From assembly GCF_002161085.1 (NCBI RefSeq), contig NZ_NFLU01000006.1, positions 62,001 through 126,000 of the forward strand: a stretch of 64,000 nucleotides of DNA, read 5' to 3'. Under the pieces are notes generated by a model. It was not told where the DNA came from, ran no database searches, and worked only from the letters and a program-made list of their open reading frames with translations. The position numbers and the translations under genes are program-made. This stretch comes from Flavonifractor sp. An112. Lineage in GTDB: Bacteria; Bacillota; Clostridia; Oscillospirales; Oscillospiraceae. Below, piece after piece: positions 42,474 through 49,974 of this stretch (the stretch's first letter is position 1; each line of letters opens with the position of its first letter).

Positions 42474-44072
42474 ATGAGCGCATCCAGAGAAAAAAAGCAG
42501 CGCCGGAGCGATCCCGAGCAGGGATTGACCCAAAAGCAGCGGGCTGAGCTCCGGGAGCAGAAGGCCGCCAAGCAGAAAACGGTATTGTATACCGCCATCG
42601 GCGTGATCATCGCCATCCTGGTGGTCATTCTGCTGGTGTGGCACTCCGGTATTTTCCAGCGCGGCGCCACCGCCCTCACCGTGGACGGCCGGAATTATAA
42701 TGTCAACGATGTGGAATACTATTTCTACGCGGCCATGGTTGAATCCTATTCCAACGGCGCCTCCTTTGATCCTCAGACCGACCTGCGTGAGCAGTATGTG
42801 GACGAGGAGCAGACCCAGACCTACTATGACTACTTCCTGGAGCAGGCCATTACCGACCTGACCGAAGTGGCTGCTGTGGAGAATGCCGCTGAGGAGGCCG
42901 GGTATACCTTTACCGACGAGGATCAGGCCACCGTGGACAATTCCATCGCCTATATGAAGAGCTATGCCGCCCAGCTGGGCGCCAGCAGCTTTGAAGGCTA
43001 CCTGAGAAGCACCTATGGCAAGTATATGACCGTGGGCGCCTATGAGGACTGTGTCCGTCGGGATGTGCTGGTTTCCAGCTATAAGAACGCCTATATGGAC
43101 GGTCTGGATATCACCGACGACGCCATCCAGACCTACTATGACGAGCACAAGAATGATCTGGACAGCTTCACCTTCCGCTCCATCCAGATCGACGGCACCG
43201 CTCCCAGCGGCACCGACGAGGAGGGCAACACCGTGGAGCCCACCGAGGAGGAGTCCGCCGCCGCCATGCAGGCCGCCAAGGCCAAGGCCGACGAGTTCGC
43301 CGCTGCCGTGGAGGCTGCCGAGGACAAGGAGGCCACCTTTGCCGAGCTGGCTCCCGACTATGTGTCTGAGAGCAGCAAGGAGAAGTATGAGAGCGATCCT
43401 GACTACTCCCTGACCACCGCTCTCTCCGGCACCAGCGTCTCCAGCCGCACCTACGGCGAGTGGATGCTGGATGCCTCCCGCACCACCGGCGACGTGGGCG
43501 TGGTGGAATATGATACCGGCTACTATGTGGTGCTCTTCCAGGAGCGTTACCTGGACGAGACTCCCACTGCCGACATCCGCCACATCCTCATCAAGGCTGA
43601 GCTGACCCAGGAGGATGATCCCGCCACCGAGGATGTGGACGAGTCCACCGTTCCCACTCAGGAGGCTCTGGACGCCGCCAAGGCCGAGGCCCAGTCCCTG
43701 CTGGATGAGTGGAACGCCGGCGACAAGACCGCCGAGTCCTTCGGCGCTCTGGCCGAGGCCAACTCCGATGATCCCGGCTCCAACACCAACGGCGGTCTGT
43801 ATGAGGAGGTCTACAAGGGTCAGATGTTCGATGCCTTTAACGACTGGATCTTTGATGAGGCCCGTCAGCCCGGCGACACCACCCTCATTGAGAACACCCA
43901 GTCCGGTCAGCAGGGCTGGCACGTGGTGTACTACCAGGGCGCCAACGATCCCGTCTGGAAGCTGGACGCCGACAGCGCCCTGCGTCAGGACGGCCTGAAC
44001 ACCTGGCTCACCGGTCTGACCGAAGGTCTGGAAGCGGTCCAGGGCGACGGTATCAAGTATGTAAACGACTAA
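42474..44072 (+). CDS. Membrane-anchored PpiC-type peptidyl-prolyl isomerase
   Basis: 532 aa. A basic cytoplasmic N-terminus (~1-38) is followed by a single membrane helix (about residues 39-60), a SurA-like helical chaperone part with YSNGASFDPQTDLREQ, and parvulin-type segments (TADIRHILIKAEL, then SFGALAEANSDDPGSNTNGG and GWHVVYYQG). It helps secreted proteins fold outside the membrane, like PrsA, but it is a transmembrane protein and not a lipoprotein. ATG 42474 is supported only by a distant AGAGGA. A strong promoter precedes it and a terminator follows. Confidence 0.88.
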   Translation: MSASREKKQRRSDPEQGLTQKQRAELREQKAAKQKTVLYTAIGVIIAILVVILLVWHSGIFQRGATALTVDGRNYNVNDVEYYFYAAMVESYSNGASFDPQTDLREQYVDEEQTQTYYDYFLEQAITDLTEVAAVENAAEEAGYTFTDEDQATVDNSIAYMKSYAAQLGASSFEGYLRSTYGKYMTVGAYEDCVRRDVLVSSYKNAYMDGLDITDDAIQTYYDEHKNDLDSFTFRSIQIDGTAPSGTDEEGNTVEPTEEESAAAMQAAKAKADEFAAAVEAAEDKEATFAELAPDYVSESSKEKYESDPDYSLTTALSGTSVSSRTYGEWMLDASRTTGDVGVVEYDTGYYVVLFQERYLDETPTADIRHILIKAELTQEDDPATEDVDESTVPTQEALDAAKAEAQSLLDEWNAGDKTAESFGALAEANSDDPGSNTNGGLYEEVYKGQMFDAFNDWIFDEARQPGDTTLIENTQSGQQGWHVVYYQGANDPVWKLDADSALRQDGLNTWLTGLTEGLEAVQGDGIKYVND

Positions 44073-44079
44073 CGACCAA

Positions 44080-44114
44080 AAGGCGGACGGAGCCCAGCCC
44101 CGTCCGCCTTTTTT
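44080..44114 (+). terminator. Intrinsic terminator
   Basis: Stem AAGGCGGACGG / CCGTCCGCCTT, 8-nt loop, then a U run. Confidence 0.9.
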
Positions 44115-44124
44115 CGGAGGCTTT

Positions 44125-44844
44125 ATGGACGAAAAATTCTTACGCACCCAAATGCTGCTGGGCGACCAGGCTATGGAGCGCCTGACCGCCGCCCATGTGG
44201 CGGTATTCGGCCTGGGCGGCGTGGGTAGCTGGTGCGCCGAGGCCCTGGCCCGCTCCGGCGTGGGGGCCCTCACCCTCATCGACCATGACGAGGTGGGACT
44301 CACCAACCTGAACCGTCAGGTGGAGGCCACCCTGTCCACCCTGGGTGTGCCCAAGGCCCAGGCCATGGCGGATCGCATCGCCGACATCAATCCCCAGTGC
44401 CGCACCACGGTCCGTGTGGAAAAGTACGAGGCCCAGAACCGGGAGTCCTTCTTTTCCACAAAGTACGACTACATTGTGGATTGTATCGACCTGGTGTCCT
44501 GCAAACTGGACCTGATCGAGACCGCCATCACCCGAAAGATCCCCATTCTCTCTGCCCTTGGGACCGGCAACAAGCTGGACCCCTCCCTGTTCCGCATCGG
44601 GGACATCTCCAAAACCGAGGGCTGTCCCCTGGCTCGGGTGGTCCGCAAGGAGCTGCGGGCCAGAGGCATCCACCACCACCGGGTGCTGTGGTCCCCGGAG
44701 GAACCCAAGGCAGCCACCCAGCATGAGGCTCCGCCCCCCGGCCGCCGCTCCGTCCCCGGCAGCGTAGCCTGGGTGCCCCCAGTAGCGGGGCTCATGATGG
44801 CCGGCGACGTGGTACTCACGCTGTCCGGTCTGCAACCCGTATAA
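44125..44844 (+). CDS. tcdA: tRNA threonylcarbamoyladenosine dehydratase
   Basis: A 239-aa E1-like (ThiF/MoeB fold) enzyme that dehydrates t6A37 to the cyclic form in ANN-decoding tRNAs. The nucleotide-binding loop is FGLGGVGSWCAEALARSG; DHDEVGLTNLNRQ and DYIVDCIDLVSCK follow, and SALGTGNKLDPS is the TcdA/YgdL crossover loop. ATG 44125 follows TCGGAGG. It corresponds to yrvM of Bacillus. Confidence 0.95.
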   Translation: MDEKFLRTQMLLGDQAMERLTAAHVAVFGLGGVGSWCAEALARSGVGALTLIDHDEVGLTNLNRQVEATLSTLGVPKAQAMADRIADINPQCRTTVRVEKYEAQNRESFFSTKYDYIVDCIDLVSCKLDLIETAITRKIPILSALGTGNKLDPSLFRIGDISKTEGCPLARVVRKELRARGIHHHRVLWSPEEPKAATQHEAPPPGRRSVPGSVAWVPPVAGLMMAGDVVLTLSGLQPV

Positions 44845-44846
44845 AA

Positions 44847-44892
44847 ACATCCCTCCGCCGGCAAACTAAGGCCAACGGAGGGATGTTTTTTG
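44847..44892 (+). terminator. Terminator after tcdA, overlapping the next ribosome site
   Basis: Stem AACATCCCTCCG (44847-44858) / CGGAGGGATGTT (44876-44887) then Ts. Its 3' arm contains GGAGGG, which is the ribosome site for the TTG start of the next gene at 44890. Confidence 0.85.
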
Positions 44893-45258
44893 CGTCAGAA
44901 TCATGGAACATGGCTCCGCCCCGCTCTGGCAGGAGGGGCGGCGGGCTTAGTCAACGGTTTTTTCGGGGGCGGGGGCGGTATGGTGCTGGTCCCCCTGCTG
45001 GCAGGCTGGTGCGGCCTGGGACAGCGGAAGGCTTTCGCCACCTCAGTCGCCATCATTCTGCCCATGTGTGCCCTGTCCGCCGCCATCTATCTGTTCCGGG
45101 GCGGCGTGGATTTGTGGATGGCACTGCCCTATCTGGTGGGGGGCTTGCTGGGCGGTCTCCTGGGCGGGAGGCTGTTTCGGCGCATGAATATGGTGTGGCT
45201 CCGACGGCTCTTTGCCCTGCTGCTGCTCTACGGCGGGGTAAAGGCCCTGTTCTTCTGA
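44890..45258 (+). CDS. TauE/SafE-family half-transporter, first copy
   Basis: 122 aa with four membrane helices, half the usual ~250-residue TSUP length. The TauE signature is GGAAGLVNGFFGGGGGMVLVP; LVGGLLGGLLGGRLFRRM follows. TSUP proteins export sulfite, sulfoacetate or other organic anions. The start is TTG 44890, with GGAGGG eight bases upstream inside the preceding terminator hairpin, which may limit translation. Its stop overlaps the ATG of a second half-size copy (TGATG), so both are made together and probably pair. Confidence 0.82.
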   Translation: MRQNHGTWLRPALAGGAAGLVNGFFGGGGGMVLVPLLAGWCGLGQRKAFATSVAIILPMCALSAAIYLFRGGVDLWMALPYLVGGLLGGLLGGRLFRRMNMVWLRRLFALLLLYGGVKALFF

Positions 45259-45614
45259 TGGGCTGGCTGACCGCCATTCTGGCAGGGGCTCTTACCGGCA
45301 TCCTGTCCGGCTTTGGGGTGGGAGGCGGCACCCTGCTGCTCATCTATCTGACCACCTTTGCCGGTATCGCCCAAAACCAGGCTCAGGGCATCAACCTGCT
45401 CTACTTTCTGCCCTCGGCCGCCGCAGCTCTGCCCGCCCACATCAGGAACGGTTATGTGGAAAAGTCGGTTCTGCTCCCCGCCATCCTCACCGGCCTTGTG
45501 TGCGCAGCTTTGGCCGCCTGGGCGGCCACCGGGCTGGACACTGCCCTGCTGCACCGCTGCTTTGGAGGATTTCTTCTGATAGTGGGCTTGCGGGAGCTGT
45601 TCCGGAAAGGGTAG
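45258..45614 (+). CDS. TauE/SafE-family half-transporter, second copy
   Basis: 118 aa, four membrane helices. The repeat signature GALTGILSGFGVGGGTLLLIY parallels that of the first copy, and LGLRELFRKG-type residues end the protein. ATG 45258 overlaps the previous stop. One ordinary TauE/SafE protein has exactly two such repeats, so the pair likely forms a heterodimer equal to one transporter. The substrate is unknown. Confidence 0.82.
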   Translation: MGWLTAILAGALTGILSGFGVGGGTLLLIYLTTFAGIAQNQAQGINLLYFLPSAAAALPAHIRNGYVEKSVLLPAILTGLVCAALAAWAATGLDTALLHRCFGGFLLIVGLRELFRKG

Positions 45615-45621
45615 GTATTCC

Positions 45622-46041
45622 TTATCCTCTGGCCCGCTTGAAGGTGAGGTAGCCCTCCAGGATCAGGGTGGCCGCAACGGCATCCACGGTCTTCTTGTGG
45701 TTTTTCATCTTCTTGCCAGAGGCGTGGAGGATGTTGTGAGCCTCCACGGTGGTGCGCCGCTCATCCCACAGCACCGGCTTCAAGCCGCAGGTCTCTTCCA
45801 CCTGGGCGGCAAAGGCCTTGTACAGCTCCGCCCGGGGGCCCTCGGTGCCGTCCATATTCCGGGGAAACCCCATCACCAGCTCGTCCACCTGGTGTTCCTT
45901 CACCAGCCGGGCCAGCTCCTCCGCCACCACATCCGCCTTGCGGCTGTGGATCACGGTGGTGTAACCAGCCAGCAGGCCGGTGGGATCAGAAATGGCAACG
46001 CCCGTCCGGGCGTCGCCGTAATCAATGGCCATGATACGCAA
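45622..46041 (-). CDS. ruvX: Holliday junction resolvase-like RuvX/YqgF
   Basis: A 139-aa RNase H-fold nuclease. Begins MRIMAIDYGDARTGVAISD (first catalytic Asp), has ELVMGFPRNMDGTEGPRA and VLWDERRTTVEA (further acidic residues), and ends DAVAATLILEGYL. The family is tied to pre-16S rRNA processing and possibly recombination. TTG 46041 is the best start (AGGAG eight bases upstream); ATG 46047 is too near the site. It is convergent with the TauE pair. Confidence 0.95.
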   Translation of the reverse strand: MRIMAIDYGDARTGVAISDPTGLLAGYTTVIHSRKADVVAEELARLVKEHQVDELVMGFPRNMDGTEGPRAELYKAFAAQVEETCGLKPVLWDERRTTVEAHNILHASGKKMKNHKKTVDAVAATLILEGYLTFKRARG

Positions 46042-46109
46042 GATCATCACTCCTTTTTCTGCTTTCTACACTATACAAAAGGAATGAAGAAAAAACAAGT
46101 GGAAACTGC

Positions 46110-46138
46110 TTGACTTTGGTCTCATGCTGTGGTATAGT
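46110..46138 (+). promoter_or_regulatory. Strong promoter for rpmG-secE-nusG-rplK-rplA
   Basis: TTGACT (46110-46115), 17-bp spacer, TATAGT (46133-46138). The start would be near 46145, leaving a ~218-nt leader before rpmG. Confidence 0.85.
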
Positions 46139-46144
46139 TCAATT

Positions 46145-46345
46145 ACCTATGAAAAAGGGCTCTTTTTTTGTGCGCATTTTTACGGTGTGATGACGTGCGA
46201 AACCCTTCCCTCCGCGTGAGACATAGGGAGGCAAATGTGCCGAATCCGCACCGTGACGTTCCATCCGGCAGCGTTTCGCCGCCGGTACGTGCTGGATTCG
46301 GCCTGCGGCCGCATCCGGCATTTTTGCTGTTATGCGGTCAAACAA
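46145..46345 (+). promoter_or_regulatory. Structured rpmG leader with mutually exclusive hairpins
   Basis: A long hairpin pairs GCCGAATCCGCAC (46239-46251) with GTGC(T)GGATTCGGC (46289-46302) and encloses CCGGCAGCG/CGCCGCCGG. Its 3' arm can instead form GGATTCGGCC (46294-46303) / GGCCGCATCC (46307-46316), one mismatch, followed by GGCATTTTT, a terminator-like element. This looks like an attenuator for the translation/secretion operon. I know of no family with these bases. Confidence 0.5.
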
Positions 46346-46362
46346 TGAAGGAGGTGCCGAAC

Positions 46363-46527
46363 ATGGCGAAGGCCGGCAACCGGGTGAAGATCACCCTGCG
46401 CTGCTCCGAGTGCAAGCAGCGGAACTATAACACCAACAAGAACAAGAAGAACACTCCCGACCGTCTGGAATTGAAGAAGTACTGCCCCTTCTGCAGAAAG
46501 CACACGGTCCACAACGAGACCAAGTAA
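46363..46527 (+). CDS. rpmG: 50S ribosomal protein L33
   Basis: 54 aa; zinc-type L33 with the cysteine pairs CSEC (residues 14-17) and CPFC. Begins [22 protein letters not shown] and ends KHTVHNETK. It heads the secE-nusG-L11-L1 operon, as in many Firmicutes. ATG 46363 follows AAGGAGG. Confidence 0.97.
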   Translation: MAKAGNRVKITLRCSECKQRNYNTNKNKKNTPDRLELKKYCPFCRKHTVHNETK

Positions 46528-46570
46528 TGAGCGCTGCAAGACGGCTCAGAAGAAAGAAGGGTTAAACGGA

Positions 46571-46855
46571 ATGTCTGAAAACGAGAAGCTCGAGCAGACC
46601 AAGCCCGCCAAGTCCGAGAAGAAGAAGGACGCCAAGGCGGACAAAAAGCCCGGCTTCTTCGCCCGCATCGGCAAGTGGTTCAAGGAACTCAAGAGCGAGC
46701 TGAAGAAGGTCCAGTGGCCCACCAAGAAACAGACCATTAACAACACCGTGATCGTCATTCTCTGCTGTATCGTCGTTGGGATCTGCATCTGGGTGTTCGA
46801 CGCCCTCGCCGGCTCCGTGATTCGTGCCCTGTTGGATCTGTTTGGCAAGGGTTAA
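46571..46855 (+). CDS. secE: Preprotein translocase subunit SecE
   Basis: 94 aa: a lysine-rich N-terminal ~30 residues, the amphipathic FKELKSELKKVQWPTKKQTI motif that defines SecE, and one C-terminal membrane helix (about residues 57-80). It clamps the two halves of SecY in the Sec translocon. It lies between rpmG and nusG as in most bacteria. Confidence 0.97.
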   Translation: MSENEKLEQTKPAKSEKKKDAKADKKPGFFARIGKWFKELKSELKKVQWPTKKQTINNTVIVILCCIVVGICIWVFDALAGSVIRALLDLFGKG

Positions 46856-46865
46856 GGTGTAGAAG

Positions 46866-47387
46866 ATGGCTGAGAACGCGAAATGGTATGTGGTGCATAC
46901 CTATTCCGGCTATGAAAACACCGTGGCCGCCAGCATCGAAAAGGCAGTGGAGAACCGCGGCCTGCGGGACCTCATTTTTGAGGTCAGTATCCCTCTGGAG
47001 ACCGTTACCGAAATTACGGACAACGGCCCTAAGACCGTAGAGCGCAAGGTATTCCCCGGCTATGTGCTGGTCAAAATGGTCCTGACCGACGAGACCTGGC
47101 ATCTGGTGCGCAACGTGCGCGGCGTCACCGGATTTGTGGGCTCCGGCAACAAGGCCATCCCCCTCTCTGACGAAGAGATCGCCGCTCTGGGCGTGGAAAA
47201 GCGCGAGGTAGTGGTGAACTACCAGGTAGGCGACAACGTCAAGATCATCAATGGCGCCCTGGAATCCTTCCTGGGTACCGTGGAGGAGATCGATCTGGAC
47301 CGCAGCAAGGTCCGGGTGGTAGTCTCCATGTTCGGTCGTGAAACTCCCGTAGAACTGGAACTGGACGAGGTCGAGCCAGTCGAATAA
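46866..47387 (+). CDS. nusG: Transcription termination/antitermination factor NusG
   Basis: 173 aa. The NGN domain begins AKWYVVHTYSGYENTVAASI and includes VFPGYVLVKMVLTDETWHLVRN; the C-terminal KOW domain has YQVGDNVKIINGALESFLGTV and ends VELELDEVEPV. It binds RNA polymerase and couples it to pausing, Rho or ribosomes. ATG 46866 lies 10 bp after secE. Confidence 0.98.
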   Translation: MAENAKWYVVHTYSGYENTVAASIEKAVENRGLRDLIFEVSIPLETVTEITDNGPKTVERKVFPGYVLVKMVLTDETWHLVRNVRGVTGFVGSGNKAIPLSDEEIAALGVEKREVVVNYQVGDNVKIINGALESFLGTVEEIDLDRSKVRVVVSMFGRETPVELELDEVEPVE

Positions 47388-47480
47388 GTCTCCGGGCACG
47401 GCCCCTTTCCCCCGCACGTGGGAGGGACTGCAAAGCAGTTCCGCTTCCAACCACATTTATCGTAGGAGGTGCTGTTTCAA

Positions 47481-47906
47481 ATGGCACAGAAAATTACTGG
47501 TTATGTGAAACTTCAGATTCCCGCCGGCAAGGCGACTCCCGCGCCCCCCGTCGGTCCTGCCCTTGGTCAGCACGGCATCAACATCGCCGCCTTCACCAAG
47601 GAGTTCAACGAGCGCACTAAGAACGATGTGGGCCTGATCATCCCCGTGGTGATCACCGTTTACGCCGACCGTTCTTTCACCTTTATCACCAAGACTCCTC
47701 CCGCCGCCGTCCTCATCAAGAAGGCCTGCAACATCGAGTCCGGCTCCGGTGTGCCCAACAAGACCAAGGTGGCCACCATCAGCAAGGAAGATGTGCGCAA
47801 GATCGCCGAGACCAAGATGCCTGACCTGAACGCGGCCAGCATCGACGCGGCTATGAGCATGATCGCCGGCACTGCCCGCTCCATGGGCATCGTGGTGGGC
47901 GACTAA
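47481..47906 (+). CDS. rplK: 50S ribosomal protein L11
   Basis: 141 aa, normal length. [20 protein letters not shown] with the [20 protein letters not shown] motif, and the C-terminal rRNA-binding part [21 protein letters not shown]. It forms the stalk base and the GTPase centre. ATG 47481 follows TAGGAGGTG. The 93-bp gap after nusG contains a small GGACTGC/GCAGTTCC hairpin, a possible site for L1 or local processing. Confidence 0.98.
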   Translation: MAQKITGYVKLQIPAGKATPAPPVGPALGQHGINIAAFTKEFNERTKNDVGLIIPVVITVYADRSFTFITKTPPAAVLIKKACNIESGSGVPNKTKVATISKEDVRKIAETKMPDLNAASIDAAMSMIAGTARSMGIVVGD

Positions 47907-47927
47907 GCCGAAGGAGGGAATAGAGCA

Positions 47928-48620
47928 ATGTTTAGAGGCAAGAAATATCAGGAGAGCGCCAAGCTCATCGACAAGGGCGCTCTGTACGATACCGCTGAGG
48001 CCATGGAGCTGGTGGTTAAGACCGCTCCCGCCAAGTTCGACGAGACCGTTGAGCTGCACGTGAAGCTGGGCGTTGACTCCCGTCACGCCGACCAGCAGGT
48101 CCGCGGCGCCATCGTTCTCCCCCACGGCACCGGCAAGACCCAGCGCGTGCTGGTCTTCGCCAAGGGCGACAAGGCTGAGGCTGCTAAGGCTGCCGGCGCC
48201 GACTTCGTGGGCGAGATGGACATGGTTGAGAAGATCCAGAAGGAGAACTGGTTCGACTACGATGTGGTCGTGGCTTCTCCCGACATGATGGGTGTTGTGG
48301 GCCGTCTGGGTAAGGTCCTGGGCCCCAAGGGCCTGATGCCCTCCCCCAAGGCCGGCACCGTCACCCCCGACGTGGCCAAGGCTGTTACCGAGATCAAGGC
48401 CGGTAAGGTTGAGTACCGTCTGGACAAGACCAACATCATCCACTGCCCCATCGGCAAGGTCTCCTTCGGCGCTGAGAAGCTGACCGAGAACTTCAACGCT
48501 CTGATGGGCGCCATCATCAAGGCTAAGCCCTCCGCTGCCAAGGGTCAGTACATTCGCTCTTGCGTGTGTGCTTCCACCATGGGCCCCGGCGTGAAGATCA
48601 ACGGCGCTAAGCTGATGTAA
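47928..48620 (+). CDS. rplA: 50S ribosomal protein L1
   Basis: 230 aa. Begins [17 protein letters not shown]; the L1 signature is [20 protein letters not shown], followed by [16 protein letters not shown] and the GPGVKING end. L1 forms the mobile stalk near the E site and in other bacteria represses its own operon. The gene is last in the rpmG operon, followed by a terminator. Confidence 0.98.
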   Translation: MFRGKKYQESAKLIDKGALYDTAEAMELVVKTAPAKFDETVELHVKLGVDSRHADQQVRGAIVLPHGTGKTQRVLVFAKGDKAEAAKAAGADFVGEMDMVEKIQKENWFDYDVVVASPDMMGVVGRLGKVLGPKGLMPSPKAGTVTPDVAKAVTEIKAGKVEYRLDKTNIIHCPIGKVSFGAEKLTENFNALMGAIIKAKPSAAKGQYIRSCVCASTMGPGVKINGAKLM

Positions 48621-48628
48621 TGTAAAAT

Positions 48629-48658
48629 GGGGAGCAGGTTTTCCTGCTCCCCGTTTTT
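48629..48658 (+). terminator. Intrinsic terminator after rplA
   Basis: Stem GGGGAGCAGG / CCTGCTCCCC, 4-nt loop, then GTTTTT. Confidence 0.92.
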
Positions 48659-48713
48659 CTCACTCTTTTCCCCAGGATACTTACAAAAAAGTGATGATTT
48701 TTCAAAAAAGTGC

Positions 48714-48742
48714 TTGACATCCTCGGTGTTTTATTGTATACT
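48714..48742 (+). promoter_or_regulatory. Consensus promoter for rplJ-rplL
   Basis: TTGACA (48714-48719), 17-bp spacer, TATACT (48737-48742). Confidence 0.92.
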
Positions 48743-48749
48743 ATCACTC

Positions 48750-48862
48750 GTGTTCAAAGACAGCAGGCGGCGCAAGCCGTAAGTCCTGCCGAGAATGCAG
48801 CCACAACGGAATGAATTTCTTTGTGCTGTTTTCGCTGCTTTGAATGCGAAAACAGCTTTTTT
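48750..48862 (+). promoter_or_regulatory. L10 leader with attenuator
   Basis: The leader has AGACAGCAGG ... GTAAGTCCTGCCGAG, the kink-turn-containing hairpin of the L10 leader to which the L10(L12)4 complex binds. It is followed by an intrinsic terminator GCTGTTTTCGC (48825-48835) / GCGAAAACAGC (48846-48856) with six Ts. Excess L10-L12 complex would favour termination before rplJ. Recognised from the conserved bases of the Firmicutes L10 leader. Confidence 0.88.
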
Positions 48863-48916
48863 GTTGCGTGACTGCATCGGAAAAGTTGAACTCAAATTCA
48901 ACGGAGGTGAATCCAA

Positions 48917-49459
48917 ATGCCTAACGCAAAGGTTCTCAGTGAGAAGCAGGCCATCGTGGCTGAGCTGACCGAGAAGCTGCAGACCGCCGCCAGCGGCGTG
49001 CTCGTGGACTACAAGGGCATCACCGTGGCCGAGGACACCGCTCTGCGCGCCGAGTGCCGCAAGAACGAGCTGGACTACGCCGTGGTGAAGAACACCCTGG
49101 TGCGTTTCGCCATCAACAACGTGGGTCTGAACGAGATGGATGACGTGCTCAACGGCACCACTTCTCTGGCTCTGTCCCACGGCGATCCCATCGCTCCCAT
49201 GCGTGTGATCAACAAGTTCGCCAAGCAGTTCAACGGTGCTAAGTTCACCATCAAGGCCGGCTTTATGGACGGCAAGGTCCTGTCCATGGACGAGATCATG
49301 GCTCTGGCTGAGCTGCCCTCCAAGGAGGTCCTGCAGGCTCAGGTCCTGGGCACCATGCTGGCTCCCATCACCAGCCTGGCCATCGTCATCAAGGCCATCT
49401 GCGAGCAGAAGGGCGGCTCTGTCGAGGCTGCCGAGCCCGCCGAAGCTGCCGCCGAGTAA
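48917..49459 (+). CDS. rplJ: 50S ribosomal protein L10
   Basis: 180 aa. Begins MPNAKVLSEKQAIVAELTEK, has VDYKGITVAEDTALRAECRK and NTLVRFAINNVGL, and ends in an Ala/Glu-rich tail that binds L7/L12 dimers. It builds the ribosomal stalk and represses its own mRNA through the leader upstream. ATG 48917 follows GGAGGTG. Confidence 0.97.
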   Translation: MPNAKVLSEKQAIVAELTEKLQTAASGVLVDYKGITVAEDTALRAECRKNELDYAVVKNTLVRFAINNVGLNEMDDVLNGTTSLALSHGDPIAPMRVINKFAKQFNGAKFTIKAGFMDGKVLSMDEIMALAELPSKEVLQAQVLGTMLAPITSLAIVIKAICEQKGGSVEAAEPAEAAAE

Positions 49460-49510
49460 TTCCCCGCACCATTCTGTATCAATTATAATTTATTTAGGAG
49501 GTTACCTATC

Positions 49511-49885
49511 ATGGCTTCTGAGAAAATCACTGCCCTCATTGAAGAGGTTAAGGGTCTGACTGTTCTGGAGCTCTCCGAGCTCGTGCACGCTCTGGAGGAC
49601 GAGTTCGGCGTTTCCGCCGCTGCTATGGCTGCTCCCGCCGCTGGCGGCGCTGCTGCTCCCGCTGCTGAGGAGAAGACCGAGTTCGACGTGGTGCTGGCTG
49701 AGGTCGGCGCCGAGAAGATCAAGGTCATCAAGGCTGTCCGTGAGATCACCGGCCTGGGCCTGGCTGAGGCCAAGGCTGCTGTCGAGGCTGCCCCCAAGGC
49801 TATCAAGGAGGGTGTCTCCAAGGACGAGGCCGAGGAGCTGAAGAAGAAGCTGGAAGAGGTCGGCGCCAAGGTGGAGCTGAAGTAA
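49511..49885 (+). CDS. rplL: 50S ribosomal protein L7/L12
   Basis: 124 aa, acidic. The N-terminal dimer domain ([20 protein letters not shown]) is joined by an Ala/Pro hinge to the C-terminal factor-binding domain ([21 protein letters not shown] ... [20 protein letters not shown]). Four copies sit on L10. ATG 49511 follows AGGAGG. The rpoB gene that often follows is not here; a terminator ends the unit. Confidence 0.98.
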   Translation: MASEKITALIEEVKGLTVLELSELVHALEDEFGVSAAAMAAPAAGGAAAPAAEEKTEFDVVLAEVGAEKIKVIKAVREITGLGLAEAKAAVEAAPKAIKEGVSKDEAEELKKKLEEVGAKVELK

Positions 49886-49905
49886 TTCCGCTTTCCAATC
49901 GGATG

Positions 49906-49941
49906 AAAAAGACCTGCTGCATTTGCAGCAGGTCTTTTTTT
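49906..49941. terminator. Bidirectional terminator between rplL and lysA
   Basis: Stem AAAAAGACCTGCTGC / GCAGCAGGTCTTTTT, 4-nt loop, U runs on both strands. A second GGGCCGGG/CCCGGCCC hairpin follows at ~49946-49966. Confidence 0.92.
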
Positions 49942-49974
49942 ACCGGGCCGGGAATTTCCCGGCCCAGTTTTGTT

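Noticed and set aside
46139-46345. Small minus-strand gene in the rpmG leader
   Set aside because: A 68-codon frame exists but has no ribosome site and overlaps strong RNA structures.
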